From Arvicola amphibius (Eukaryota; Chordata; Mammalia; Rodentia; Cricetidae), in NCBI RefSeq assembly GCF_903992535.2, contig NC_052054.1, positions 53,583,719-53,647,718 of the forward strand: 64,000 bases of DNA, in the 5' to 3' direction. The translations under genes and the position numbers were made by a program. The notes under the pieces were generated by a model. The model saw only the letters and a program-made list of their open reading frames with translations. It made no database searches and was not told the DNA's origin. Every line of letters starts with the position of its first letter. Positions within the stretch are counted from its first letter, which is position 1. Shown piece after piece: positions 46,960-56,655 of the stretch.

Positions 46960-47345
46960 GAGACTGTCAACTGCATAGATGGCAACAATAAAAACAAGCG
47001 GACTCAGTCATCACCCACTTTGACTTCAGAGACACAAACAGATAAAGTCTAAGAGATAAAATAGCAGTCTCTGCAGTTAATGACAAATGTACTCAGCAAT
47101 GAACCTGGACATCCCAACATGATAGACCATGTCCTAATCCACCAAACAAATCTCCATAAATTTAAAAACACTGAAATACCACATAAATAGGCTCTTTAAA
47201 CACTGAAGAATTAACCTAGAAACATAAACAAAAGGTATTAGAAAAATCCTCCAAATAGAAATTTAATAATTCACTTCTGAGAAAAATTCATGAATTAAAG
47301 AAACAAAATCACAGTAAGTTAGAAGTTGTTTTGAACTGATGCAAA
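46960..47345 (+). mobile_element. L1 ORF2 fragment, old, non-coding
   Basis: atagaccatgtcctaatcca, cataaatttaaaaacactga and gttttgaactgatgc follow old mammalian L1 ORF2 sequence (endonuclease region). No open frame remains. Confidence 0.65.
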
Positions 47346-47352
47346 AAAAAAT

Positions 47353-47525
47353 TGCTGAGGGTGTGGCTTGGTGACAAAGGCGCTGGCTCAGCATTTACAA
47401 GGGCTGAGTTGGATCCTCTGGCATTTCAAGCCTAGGACAGAGAGCAGGTGTGGTGCGGACCTGAGGCAGGAGAGTGAGAGTGTGAGGCCAGCCTGAACTA
47501 CAGAGTAAGATCCAGGCTGACAACA
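47353..47525 (+). mobile_element. B4 / ID-type SINE
   Basis: An ID-like start (gagggtgtggcttggtgaca) is joined to gaggccagcctgaactacag. Confidence 0.7.
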
Positions 47526-47529
47526 GTGG

Positions 47530-47705
47530 TGATGGCTGTAGTCGTTTAAATAAGAATGGCCCCACAGACTCAAATATTTGAATGCTTAGGGAGTATGGCA
47601 CCAGGAAGTATGGGTCTTACTGGGGTAGGTGTGGGTCTTTTGAAAGAAATGTCACTGCGGGTGGGTTTCAAATGCTCAAGCCAAGCCCAGTGTCTCTTCC
47701 TGCTG
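47530..47705 (+). mobile_element. Rodent hAT-like repeat (URR1 type), partial
   Basis: aagaatggccccacagactc, atttgaatgcttagggagta and tcactgcgggtgggtttcaa match the family at 28205-28568 in the opposite orientation. Confidence 0.6.
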
Positions 47706-47709
47706 CCTA

Positions 47710-47775
47710 GGAGCAGTTAAATGACTGGAAACTATATGACTGGAAACAGGAGCCGTTAAATGGCTGGAAACTATA
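47710..47775. repeat. Short tandem duplication, 39-bp period
   Basis: ggagcagttaaatgactgga at 47710 recurs as ggagccgttaaatggctgga at 47749, each followed by aactata. Confidence 0.85.
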
Positions 47776-47847
47776 ATTTTCAGGTTAACATGTACAACAG
47801 CCTGAAAATGTAAACAAAGTTCTGGCCCAGTGAGATGATACTACTCC

Positions 47848-48215
47848 CCAGACCTACATGGTGGAATGCTGTGGGATAATGCTCTTGTGAAGATTTGTCA
47901 CTTGTATTGGTTTAATAAAACACTAATTGGTCAATAGCCAGGCAGGGAGTACAGGCAGGGAAAGCAGACTAAGAAAACTCTGGAAAGAGAAAAGGCAGAG
48001 AGTCAGATGCAGAGGAAGCAAGATGAGAATGCCTTACTGAGAAAAGGTACCAGGCCATGTGGCTAAGCATAAACAAGAATGTGCTTAATTTAAGTTGTAA
48101 GAGCTAGTTAGTAATAAGCCCGAGCTAATAGGCCAAACAGTTTATAATTAATATAAGCCTCTGTGTGTTTCTTGGAAACTGAACAGCTGCAGGACCAAGC
48201 AGGACAGAAAGTTCC
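47848..48215 (+). mobile_element. LTR-like interspersed repeat, copy 2
   Basis: ttggtttaataaaacactaa, gaggaagcaagatgagaatg and the shared taagttgtaagagctagtta / agcctctgtgtgtttcttgg block give an LTR-like structure related to 30596-30895 and in the same orientation. No internal retroviral genes are seen. Confidence 0.65.
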
Positions 48216-48542
48216 ATCTATGGTGGAGAGAACCAGAACCCAAAAGTTACTCTGACCTTCATCCACAGACCTATATATACACAAACAATAACCAGTACAA
48301 TAGTCTTTGTACACATCTTAAATATATAAAAACAAAGTTCACTTGATAAGTGAATCTATACTTGTTTTAATACTAAAATTAGCTCCAAAGGGAACAGACT
48401 TACATTTAAGAGGTGAAAGCAGAGCGAAAAGAAAGTTATGATCAAAGATTAGTCAAAGACTTCTGAAACAGAACAAGAAAGCACGAACTGGACAAAACTT
48501 AAAATTTGTTCTCCAAAAATAGTCCTTCTTAAAATGAACAAG

Positions 48543-48690
48543 CAGGCCAGGTGTGCCAGTACAAGCCTGTAATCCTAGCACTTGGGAGGTGGAGGTTGGG
48601 GGCAGAAGGATCAGGAATTCAGGCTGTTCTCTGGATACCTGGGTGACATGAGACCCTATTTCAAAATCGTAACAACAAAACAGGTCATCC
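48543..48690 (+). mobile_element. Diverged B1-type SINE
   Basis: aagcctgtaatcctagcact and gacatgagaccctatttcaa are B1-like; the middle is strongly diverged. Confidence 0.62.
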
Positions 48691-48892
48691 AGACCAAAGA
48701 GGACAAAAACTTACTTTTGGCAAAAATAATTTGGGTTCAGAATAAGGAATAAGAATTCCTAATCACCAAAAATCTGTGAACTAATACCATTTTTAAAAGT
48801 CTTTAGAGTTACATAATCCAAGCCATGAGGAATCAAGTTCAATAACAGTCTGAGCCACATAGTGAGACCCTTCCTCATAAAAATAACAACAG

Positions 48893-49100
48893 GGTTTGGA
48901 CAGATGGCTCAGGGGTTAAGAGCACTGGCTACTCTTCCAGAGGACCTGGGTTCAGTCCCCAGTACCCACATGGCAGCTCACAACTGTCTGTATCCAACTC
49001 CAAGTGGTCTGACACCCTCACACAGACATACATGCAGGCAAAAACACTAATGCACATTAAAAAAGAATAAGAAGGAGGAGGAGGAGGAGAAATAGAAAAC
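48893..49100 (+). mobile_element. B2 SINE with (AGG)n tail
   Basis: gacagatggctcaggggtta and agcactggctactcttccag give the tRNA-like head. The copy passes through acatggcagctcacaactgt and ends in an A-rich tail grading into (AGG)n. Confidence 0.93.
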
Positions 49101-49171
49101 AACAAAAAAGTAAAAAGCCTCAACAAGCTCTTCATTGTAAAGGAGATCCATTAATTTCAAATAAGGATATA

Positions 49172-49318
49172 AAAAGTGGGGCCACTGAGATGCTTGCTGC
49201 AAAGGCTGCTCACCTGAATTTGACATCTGGAACCCACATAGGAGGAGAGAACCAATTCCCACAAATTGTCTTCAGACTTCCATAAATGCACACACAATAA
49301 ACAATAAGTAAATTTAAA
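49172..49318 (+). mobile_element. Diverged B2/B3-type SINE
   Basis: gggccactgagatgcttgct through ctggaacccacataggagga with an ACACA / AATAAA tail. Confidence 0.62.
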
Positions 49319-49319
49319 A

Positions 49320-49950
49320 GATACTTTAACAGACATTAAGTAAATGCTGACTAAAACTACAGCCAGGTATCTACCATTTCAAACACTACATTCAACAAAG
49401 AACTGTGCTGGGGATGGAAAAGATTGGAGGGTAAATAAACAGAACTCTGCAATGCTGGTGGAAGTGTAAAACAGAAAGTACATCCACTCTGCAAGCATCT
49501 GGAGATAACCTAAGAACACATCCTGTGCCTATGGCTCAGCAAACTTACAGTTACAGAGCCTTATCCCCCAAGATGAAGAAATATCCTTAAGTACTCATGG
49601 CAATGAAAAGCTAGGAACCAGTCCAGTGTCCATCTACTGATGAGCAGACACAACACTGTGGTAGGTTAGACAATGGAACAGCCATGAGATGGCATCCTCC
49701 TTAGCCATTAAGAATGATCTACTGATAAAAGGCATGGGTGAGTCTCAAAAGCTCTCTGCCAAGTGAAAGCTGTTACCACAAACAGCTACACAGAGTGTGG
49801 CTCCATTTGTGTGAAATTCTGGAAAGGTGCCACAGCAGCTCGGCAGTTGCCAGGGTCAGGGAGCAGCAGGAGGAGACAGACAGTAAACAGCCAGGCAGGG
49901 AGAAATGTGTGTGCTGAATATAACATTATCTATACCTTAGTTACAATACT
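49320..49950 (+). mobile_element. Old L1 3'-end fragment
   Basis: ctgcaatgctggtggaagtg, tccatctactgatgagcaga, gtctcaaaagctctctgcca and ccatttgtgtgaaattctgg run in the order of old mammalian L1 3' sequence (L1M class). It is not coding. Confidence 0.75.
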
Positions 49951-49959
49951 GCGTACTTT

Positions 49960-50133
49960 TTTTTTTTTTTTTTTTTTTTTTTTGGTTTTTCGAGACAGGG
50001 TTTCCCTGTAGTTTCTAGAGCCTGATCCTGGAACTAGCTCTTGTAGACCAGGCTGGCCTCGAACTCAGAGATCTGCCTGCCTCTGCCTCCTGAGTGCTGG
50101 GATTAAAGGCGTGCGCCACCACCGCCCGGCAGC
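49960..50133 (-). mobile_element. B1 SINE, cricetid-type, antisense, with exact target-site duplication
   Basis: An inverted, nearly consensus B1 is flanked by identical 12-bp copies of actgcgtacttt at 49948-49959 and 50134-50145. It forms an inverted pair with the next B1. Confidence 0.96.
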
Positions 50134-50159
50134 ACTGCGTACTTTAAATACTCAGATTG

Positions 50160-50321
50160 TAGCTGTGTGTGATGGCCCACGCCTTTAATCCCAGCACCTG
50201 GGAGGCAGAGGCAGGCTGCTCTCTCTGAATTCTACCCTCGCCTAGTCTACAGAGTTCCAGGACAGCCAGGGCTACACAGAGAAACTTTGTCTCAAAAAAC
50301 AAAAACAAAACACAACAAAAC
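50160..50321 (+). mobile_element. B1 SINE, sense, partner of the inverted pair
   Basis: cacgcctttaatcccagcac, tgggaggcagaggcaggctg and ttccaggacagccagggcta with an A/C-rich tail. It carries the Mus-like 3' half rather than the cricetid form. Confidence 0.93.
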
Positions 50322-50992
50322 TCCAATTGTATCCTTGAATTGGTTTCTTTCAAATTATAACTTAATACATTTGATTAAGATTTTTGCCACAAGTGGACTT
50401 CCAAACAGATTCCTATCTTTAAACAAGAAAGGCAATTTTATCTTTATCTTACCATGACATTATCCATAAGGTGGGGGAGGAGAAGCAACAGCACGCCCAA
50501 GCACTAGCCACGTGTTGGGACTGTGCTCGCAGTTCTTTAAAGCGGACCTACGAGTTTCAGAAGCCACTCCACTGATACCTCCTTGCAAAAACAGAGACTG
50601 TATTCTTCCTTTCCAAACAACCACCACACACAGCCCCCATTCTTTGCCCCTGAGGCAGAGCACAAAGGTGAGGAGGCTCAGCCCATTAAACTAAGAGGAC
50701 CAGTCTCATGATCTCCTTTATACTCAAGAACACTTCTGATTCCATTGAGCCTCTTGTATGGCAGGTTTACTGGAGTTACTGAATTCCTGGAATGGAGCAG
50801 TTACAATGAAAGCCACTTAACAGGTCTCTTGGATTCACCCTTTTACTGTAAAACTGTGTATCTTATGTATATAGAAACTATGATAGTAGAGATTATTAAA
50901 GAATAATAAGCTCTCCAATAGGATAACCAATAAATCACAAATCCATCTAATCCTTGCCTATTAAAGCAACTAAATTAAAATATCCAGTATTA

Positions 50993-51147
50993 CCCGGGCA
51001 GTGGTGGTGCACACCTTTAATCCCAGCACTCGGGAGGCAGAGCCAGGCAGATCTCTGTGAGTTTGAGGCCAGCCTGGTCTACAAGAGCAAGTTACAGGAC
51101 AGGCTCCAAAGCTACAGAGAAACCCTGTCTCGAAAAGAAAAAAATAT
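50993..51147 (+). mobile_element. B1 SINE, cricetid-type
   Basis: cacacctttaatcccagcac, ctacaagagcaagttacagg and acaggctccaaagctacaga, then a short A-rich tail. Confidence 0.95.
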
Positions 51148-51203
51148 CCCAACATCTAGCCTGGGTTAACACTAAAAAGTCCCCTAAGGTGATCATGTTA
51201 GGA

Positions 51204-51225
51204 GCTTATCCACATGTGGATAAGC
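51204..51225. repeat. Perfect 22-bp palindrome
   Basis: The left half GCTTATCCACA is followed with no spacer by its exact reverse complement TGTGGATAAGC. The centre is CACATGTG, an E-box. It lies just outside any recognisable repeat. Confidence 0.97.
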
Positions 51226-51704
51226 CCAAAAGTTAAGAGATGAAGGACCAGAAACAACATGCCCACAAAGAGAAGTGTGATCTGAAGAAGCAAGCAGGTG
51301 AAAAAGATCAAACTGCACTCCAGTTCAAGAAAGGTCACTGTTGGCCATGTAGCTGACCCAGAAACACCAGTGCCTTTGGGCAGGTGATCCACAGCACTAT
51401 GGTGATGTGGAAAGAGTCGAACCCACTTGCCATCTGGTAACAGCCGGGCCACCTTCCTTTTTACCACCACCTGCAGTCTCTAGGCTTTTTCACCCACACC
51501 TCGAAAAGCAACAGTTAAAGCAATTAGTACTTTGGAACTTGGCCCAGGGACACTACAAAACAGCCGAAACTGGACTAGAACCCATCAGATCCTTGGTGCT
51601 TCTCCATCCATGGTAGCCAGTGCCCTGTGGCCACCAACGTCACCTGTACCCTCTGTCATCTCCTAGGAACAACTCCTGAGTCTGTTAGTCTCTAAATTGG
51701 CACT

Positions 51705-51722
51705 GGGGGTGGGGGTGGGGGT
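51705..51722. repeat. (GGGGGT)3 short repeat
   Basis: Three G5 runs separated by T on the plus strand. Confidence 0.92.
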
Positions 51723-52021
51723 GACAAAGTCTTTTAGAAGTGTTTTGAGGATTCACCACCCACTTTGGGAGGAATAAGACTAACAATAGCAAGGCTTAGA
51801 GATAATCCATTTACTCTGCTTACCAGTTATCAAGCACAGCTCTATAGAACACGGATGTCAACCAGCTGATCTTAAAGACATTTAAGAATTAATCTCCAGA
51901 AACCTCTTCTGCATCACGTAGCTGTCTGTTTGGATTAAGGTGAGACCAGCCAAAGAGATTCTCCATAGACCAAAGTCTAGCTCTCAAACCTTGGAAGCTG
52001 GCCGCAGCCACTGCCTATACC

Positions 52022-52218
52022 TAGTCTTCTGCTTCTTGTTTTAGGTTTTATGTGTGTGAGTGCTTTGTATGTATGTTTACCATGTGCATCCTTAGTGCCC
52101 ACAAAGGTCACTGGATTACGGCAGGTTGTGGGTCACCATGTGGATAGGTGCTGGGAACTGAACCTGGGTCCTTTGCAAGAACAATCATTGTCAACTGCTG
52201 AGCCATTTCTCCAACCCC
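52022..52218 (-). mobile_element. B3/B2 SINE, antisense copy
   Basis: gtgctgggaactgaacctgg and caactgctgagccatttctc end the inverted copy. Confidence 0.85.
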
Positions 52219-52432
52219 TGGCTACCTCAGTTTTAACAAAAAGCCATGCTCAATACTGTTGTGCATAAACTACTCCAGCAACAAATGAGAGGGGAGGGAT
52301 TGATTCTATTTCTCGTCAAAAAGTTTACTATTAGAAATGTTAACCTATCAAAGCACTGAGGCGCAAGAGAGGCTGTAAGCTGTTTCCACTTACAAACAAT
52401 GTGTTGGGGCTAGCTTGTAGGAAATTGGCTTT

Positions 52433-52509
52433 CCTCTTCCTTCTTTCTTTCCTCCCTCCCTCCCTCCCTCCCTCCCTCCCTCCCTCCCTCCCTCCCTTCC
52501 TTCTCTTTC
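52433..52509. repeat. (CCCT)n pyrimidine-rich microsatellite
   Basis: About twelve CCCT units between 52450 and 52497 within a longer C/T tract, next to an antisense B1. Confidence 0.95.
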
Positions 52510-52511
52510 TG

Positions 52512-52675
52512 GTTTGGTTTTTTGTTTGTATATTTTGAAACTAGGTTTCTCTGTATGGCCCTGGCTGTCCTATAATTCACTCTTAAAGCCAGGCTGGCCT
52601 TGAACTCACAGAGATCTGCCTGCCTCTGCTTCCTGAGTGCTGGGATTAAAGGTGTGTACCACCACTGCCTGGCCT
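52512..52675 (-). mobile_element. B1 SINE, antisense copy
   Basis: ctaggtttctctgtatggcc, ggctggccttgaactcacag and gtgctgggattaaaggtgtg in order. Confidence 0.93.
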
Positions 52676-52749
52676 AATAGTGGATATTAAGCAAACAGAT
52701 TTTTTAATTAGCTCCTAAGGTGAAGCCCCTAAAGAGAGTGGGTATAGGG

Positions 52750-52767
52750 TATATGTATGTATGTATG

Positions 52768-52819
<52 letters not shown>
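52750..52819. repeat. (GTAT)n(AT)n compound microsatellite
   Basis: About five GTAT units grade into more than twenty uninterrupted AT dinucleotides. Confidence 0.97.
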
Positions 52820-52821
<2 letters not shown>

Positions 52822-53137
52822 TATTGTCAGATAATAGAAAAATAGAGACCACACCCTGTACTTTACAAACTGAGTAGTTTACTCGTAACCACCTAAGCAT
52901 CCAAATAGAGACCAACTAAACTAGATGTAGCCTTTCCACTGTCAGAAAACACACTCCCAAAGAGGCAAGCATCTCCAGAAGGAAAGGAAGGCAGACAGCT
53001 TAGGAACGCCATAAAAACAGACATACATCCATTCCTTAAGCCCTGTTAGGGACAAAAGACAAAATGTCCAAGAATTCTAAGCTCTGTGACTCCGAGTACC
53101 AATGACAATGCCTCCTGGCTACTGGAAACTCCAACAG

Positions 53138-53164
53138 CCCCCCCCCCCCCCCCCCCCCCCCCCC
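53138..53164. repeat. C27 homopolymer (G27 on the transcript strand)
   Basis: Twenty-seven consecutive C. It is not attached to a SINE tail. Confidence 0.95.
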
Positions 53165-53299
53165 GGATGCAACTGGTTTGGTTTGTTTTTAAGCAGAACA
53201 AAGCAAATTTTAAAAATCAACAGACACCTGCTGGTGAGACCACCTTTGTCTTCTACAAGGACTTCAACTTCTTTTAACTCCTGCAGGTCTCTGGGTCCC

Positions 53300-53462
53300 C
53301 TAAGGTCCTCTAGGTAGCCAAGGATGACCTTGAATTTATAATCCCTCTGCCTCTACTCCAGCGTGACACCATACCCAAATTAATGTGGCGCTGTGGCTCA
53401 AACCCAGGGCTTAATGTGTATTACTAAGTCCTCTTCTGACGGGGCAACATCTTCAGTCCATA
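53300..53462 (-). mobile_element. Diverged B4/ID-type SINE, antisense
   Basis: aggatgaccttgaatttata is B1-like and ctcaaacccagggcttaatg is ID-like, in inverted B4 order. Confidence 0.6.
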
Positions 53463-54130
53463 ACTCTACCCAACCCCAGCAAAAATAAAAACTGCACGCA
53501 ACTGTCAACTAGCCAGTGTAGACAAGACTTTTAAATTGTCATGTGCTGAAGGTAGTTAAAATACACTTTTCCACAATTTTCAATTTGCAACTGGTCACGA
53601 TGTCTTAAAGTAGGACAGGCTGGTGAAATTCTAGATGGCTTTCCTCTCCCGAATGCTGCTCTACCAGTGCCAATGCTACTGTGTGTCAAGAATCCAGAGA
53701 GTAAGAGGCAGGAATATCACAACTGCAGGGGTCTGATTACTATGAAGAGAACACTATCCTCCCAGACAGCCTTGCCAACGGACTGCCTTTGCGAAGAGGA
53801 GCCAGGGCAGTGTGCAATAGTGAACACAGAGGGGAGGAGGTGTGGAAAGAGGTGTGCAGCAGCAAACAAAGATGTGAGGTGGTGTGCAGAGCTTTTCAAA
53901 GGCAATTCCTCATGTCCAGTTTCTGGGTTTGTAGACAGGAGCAGCAACTGGTCACCACCAAGAACATGAGTGACAACTGACAAGTATCTAGCACACAACT
54001 CCAGTCTTCAAACTCAGCAACACATTGGTTCTTTGCTCATCTGCTCTCTCTTTTTAGATGTATAAGGGTTGTGTTTCACAAGAATTTCTTTGAGGCCCAC
54101 TACCTTAATTTTCTTTAATTTCTTCATAAG

Positions 54131-54143
54131 CCCCCCCCCCCCC
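54131..54143. repeat. C13 homopolymer
   Basis: Thirteen consecutive C. Confidence 0.95.
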
Positions 54144-55429
54144 GCTGCCCAACAAAGCTTTTACCAATAACAACTTGCAATGCAGAAATTACCAAGTGCC
54201 AAACATTCGCAGTATAACCTAGAACATTTCTTCCTGAGAAATGCGCAGCTCTCCAGGTACAGACCACAACAGAGCGTTGTTCCCGGCCCGTTACAAGTAT
54301 AAACCAAAGGATCCTGTAATAAATTATGACCACAAACTTCACTGATTTCAACTAAAAGGTTTACTTTGGCCAAAAACAGGCTAAAAATTAAATAATGAGC
54401 AAATTCAGAGGCCATGTCTTATGGTAGTGGAGCAGGGTAAGGAAATCAAACAAAAACAGGGACATCTGACTGGAATGTGTTTGGCTCTCTTCCACTGTGC
54501 CATCATATTCACAGGTAAGCCAGGCACAGCAGGGAAAGGGCTTATAAACACCGCCCACTCCCGGCATTAAGATCTGGCAAATAAGGGCATCTCCATAGGG
54601 ATGGAACCAAATCGGCTCAGATCAAACCAGCAGAACAATGGCAACAAGACCAACGTTCAAAACCTGAAGGGCCTAAGGCAGCCAGAGTAGCTGTTTCTTT
54701 GGCTACGGGAACCAAGCTGCTACTCAACTTTTGTTCTAGTACAGACTCTAAAACTGTAGCATTTAATACAGCCGTCTGTCAGTTCTCAGACCCCCACCCC
54801 TAGGCAAACAAAACTGTAGATACTCGAGCCTCTTATATAAAATAACACACTATTTACATGTAATCTTGCATACATCCACCTGTACATGTTAATCATCTCT
54901 AGATTACTTACTATGTCTAATGTACATGCTATGTGAATAGTTTTTATACTGGCCTGCTTAGGAAATGACAACAAGAAAAAGAAAGTCTATACATGTTTAG
55001 TGTATGACTGCATAGTAGACTACATACCAAGTCACAGGAAGTTTCTACACTTTACTACACTCAAGTCACCTCAGCAAAAAGTGAACCTGCTAAGTATCAC
55101 CCAAACTCAAAAAGAATGCAAAGGTATATACAGATGCTTCATTTAGCACCAGGGCAAAGTAATCTTCAGTTGTTCACCAAGAATCAGACTTGGTACCACC
55201 TCACTTGTTTCTTTCTTAAGATGGTAACCTTAACATCCATAATTTTCTATTTTATAGGCAAATCTTTCCTAAATTATGTAATAATTCTTACCTAAAGAAA
55301 AAGTACTTTCCTAGCTTTCATACTTGTCTCAATAAATTATTCTGCAAGATGCTGACCTGACTCCTAGTAATCACGCAGAAACAGGTATCCAGGTGTTACG
55401 GCTGCTGTCACTTGTGTCTGGTCATTGTC

Positions 55430-55810
55430 TTAAAGAGGGTTTCTACAGCTGTAACAAAACACCAGGACCAAGAGCAACTTGGAGAGGAAAAGTTTGTTTT
55501 GTTTACACTTCCGCATTATAGTCCATCTTAAAAGGAAGCAGGGGCAGGGACTCAAGCAGGGCAGGAACCTGGGGCGGGAGCTGATGCAGAGGCCACGGAG
55601 GTATGTAGCTCACTGCCTTGCTCATGGCTTGTGGAGCCCCTGCTTTCCTCTAGCACCCAGGACCTGCCCCGGGGTGAGCCCACCTACAACAGAACAAGCC
55701 CTCCCACACCCATCACTAAGAAAATGTTCCACAGGCCAATCTTACAGACTTTTCTTTCAGTTATGTCTGGGTTCCCTGTGTCTAGCAGACAAAACCCAAC
55801 CAGACAGCCA
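55430..55810 (+). mobile_element. Rodent interspersed repeat, unnamed, copy 2
   Basis: gggcaggaacctggggcggg, gagctgatgcagaggccacg and the later acaagccctcccacacccat belong to the same family as 39245-39480; this copy extends further at the 3' end. Confidence 0.6.
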
Positions 55811-56404
55811 TCCTCAGTACTGCATTCTTCCATAGTAGCTCAAGACCCTAGCCCCTCAAGTTCTTGGACTCAGGCATTTCTAAGATCATTGCAAAAATAC
55901 TTCTTTTTAAATACATAAAAAACTATAATGTATAAAGCAGATAATTTTTTATTTCAAAATCAAGACTAAATATGAACCTCAAAGTTAATCATGAAAGGCT
56001 AATCCACTGCGCTGAAAGAAAAGATGGTACAGCAGGTCGGAGAGAGACTATGTGGGCCAGGCTCACAGAAAGTGCACTATCTTAAACTGCTAAAACGGCC
56101 ATCCCTCAGCCCGTTAGCATCCTCTTTACAGCCAAAGGAACGTTTCGGAAATCGAACTCAAGAATGTCCATCTTAATATGCAATGCATATTTTCTTTTCT
56201 AGGCCAAAACTGTGAGACAATGTTCTAGATACTGGAATGTTCAAACCAACCAGTGCCATTAAGAGAGTCACGGAAAGATTGAAAAAGATGTCCCCGAGCA
56301 AGCAAACGGTTTTTGCGGATGATAGTCACTTCATCTGCCCACATCGCTGCAATCATCAATGGATGTCTGGGCGAACTAAGAGTCTGTGATAAACCTTCAG
56401 AGGG

Positions 56405-56553
56405 AAGCTGGGAATGGAGCTGAGCTGGTCACGTGTGCCTGATATGCCTGAAGCTCTTGGGTTGGATCGCTGACCCTACATAAACTGGGTGTGCTGCTGT
56501 GTGCCTCAACCCTACCACTTGGGAAGTGAAGGCAGGAGGATTGGGGGCTCGCT

Positions 56554-56588
<35 letters not shown>

Positions 56589-56655
56589 TTTCTGGCTACA
56601 TAGAGAGATTGAGGCCAGATTGGACTATGAGATCCTGTCTCAAAAACAGACTTGA
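56405..56655 (+). mobile_element. B4 SINE interrupted by (TTTA)n
   Basis: An ID-like head (gggaatggagctgagctggt) and gtgtgcctcaaccctaccac are separated from gaggccagattggactatga by a (TTTA)n array at 56552-56592. Confidence 0.7.
56552..56592. repeat. (TTTA)10 microsatellite
   Basis: About ten uninterrupted tetranucleotide units inside a B4 element. Confidence 0.97.

Noticed and set aside
46960..47345. Possible active L1
   Set aside because: Only a short, diverged ORF2-like segment without an open frame is left.
30596..48215. Full-length endogenous retrovirus bounded by the two LTR-like copies
   Set aside because: The 17 kb between them holds ordinary intron, SINEs and L1 fragments and no gag, pol or env signal; the copies also differ at their 5' ends. 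They look like independent solo LTRs.
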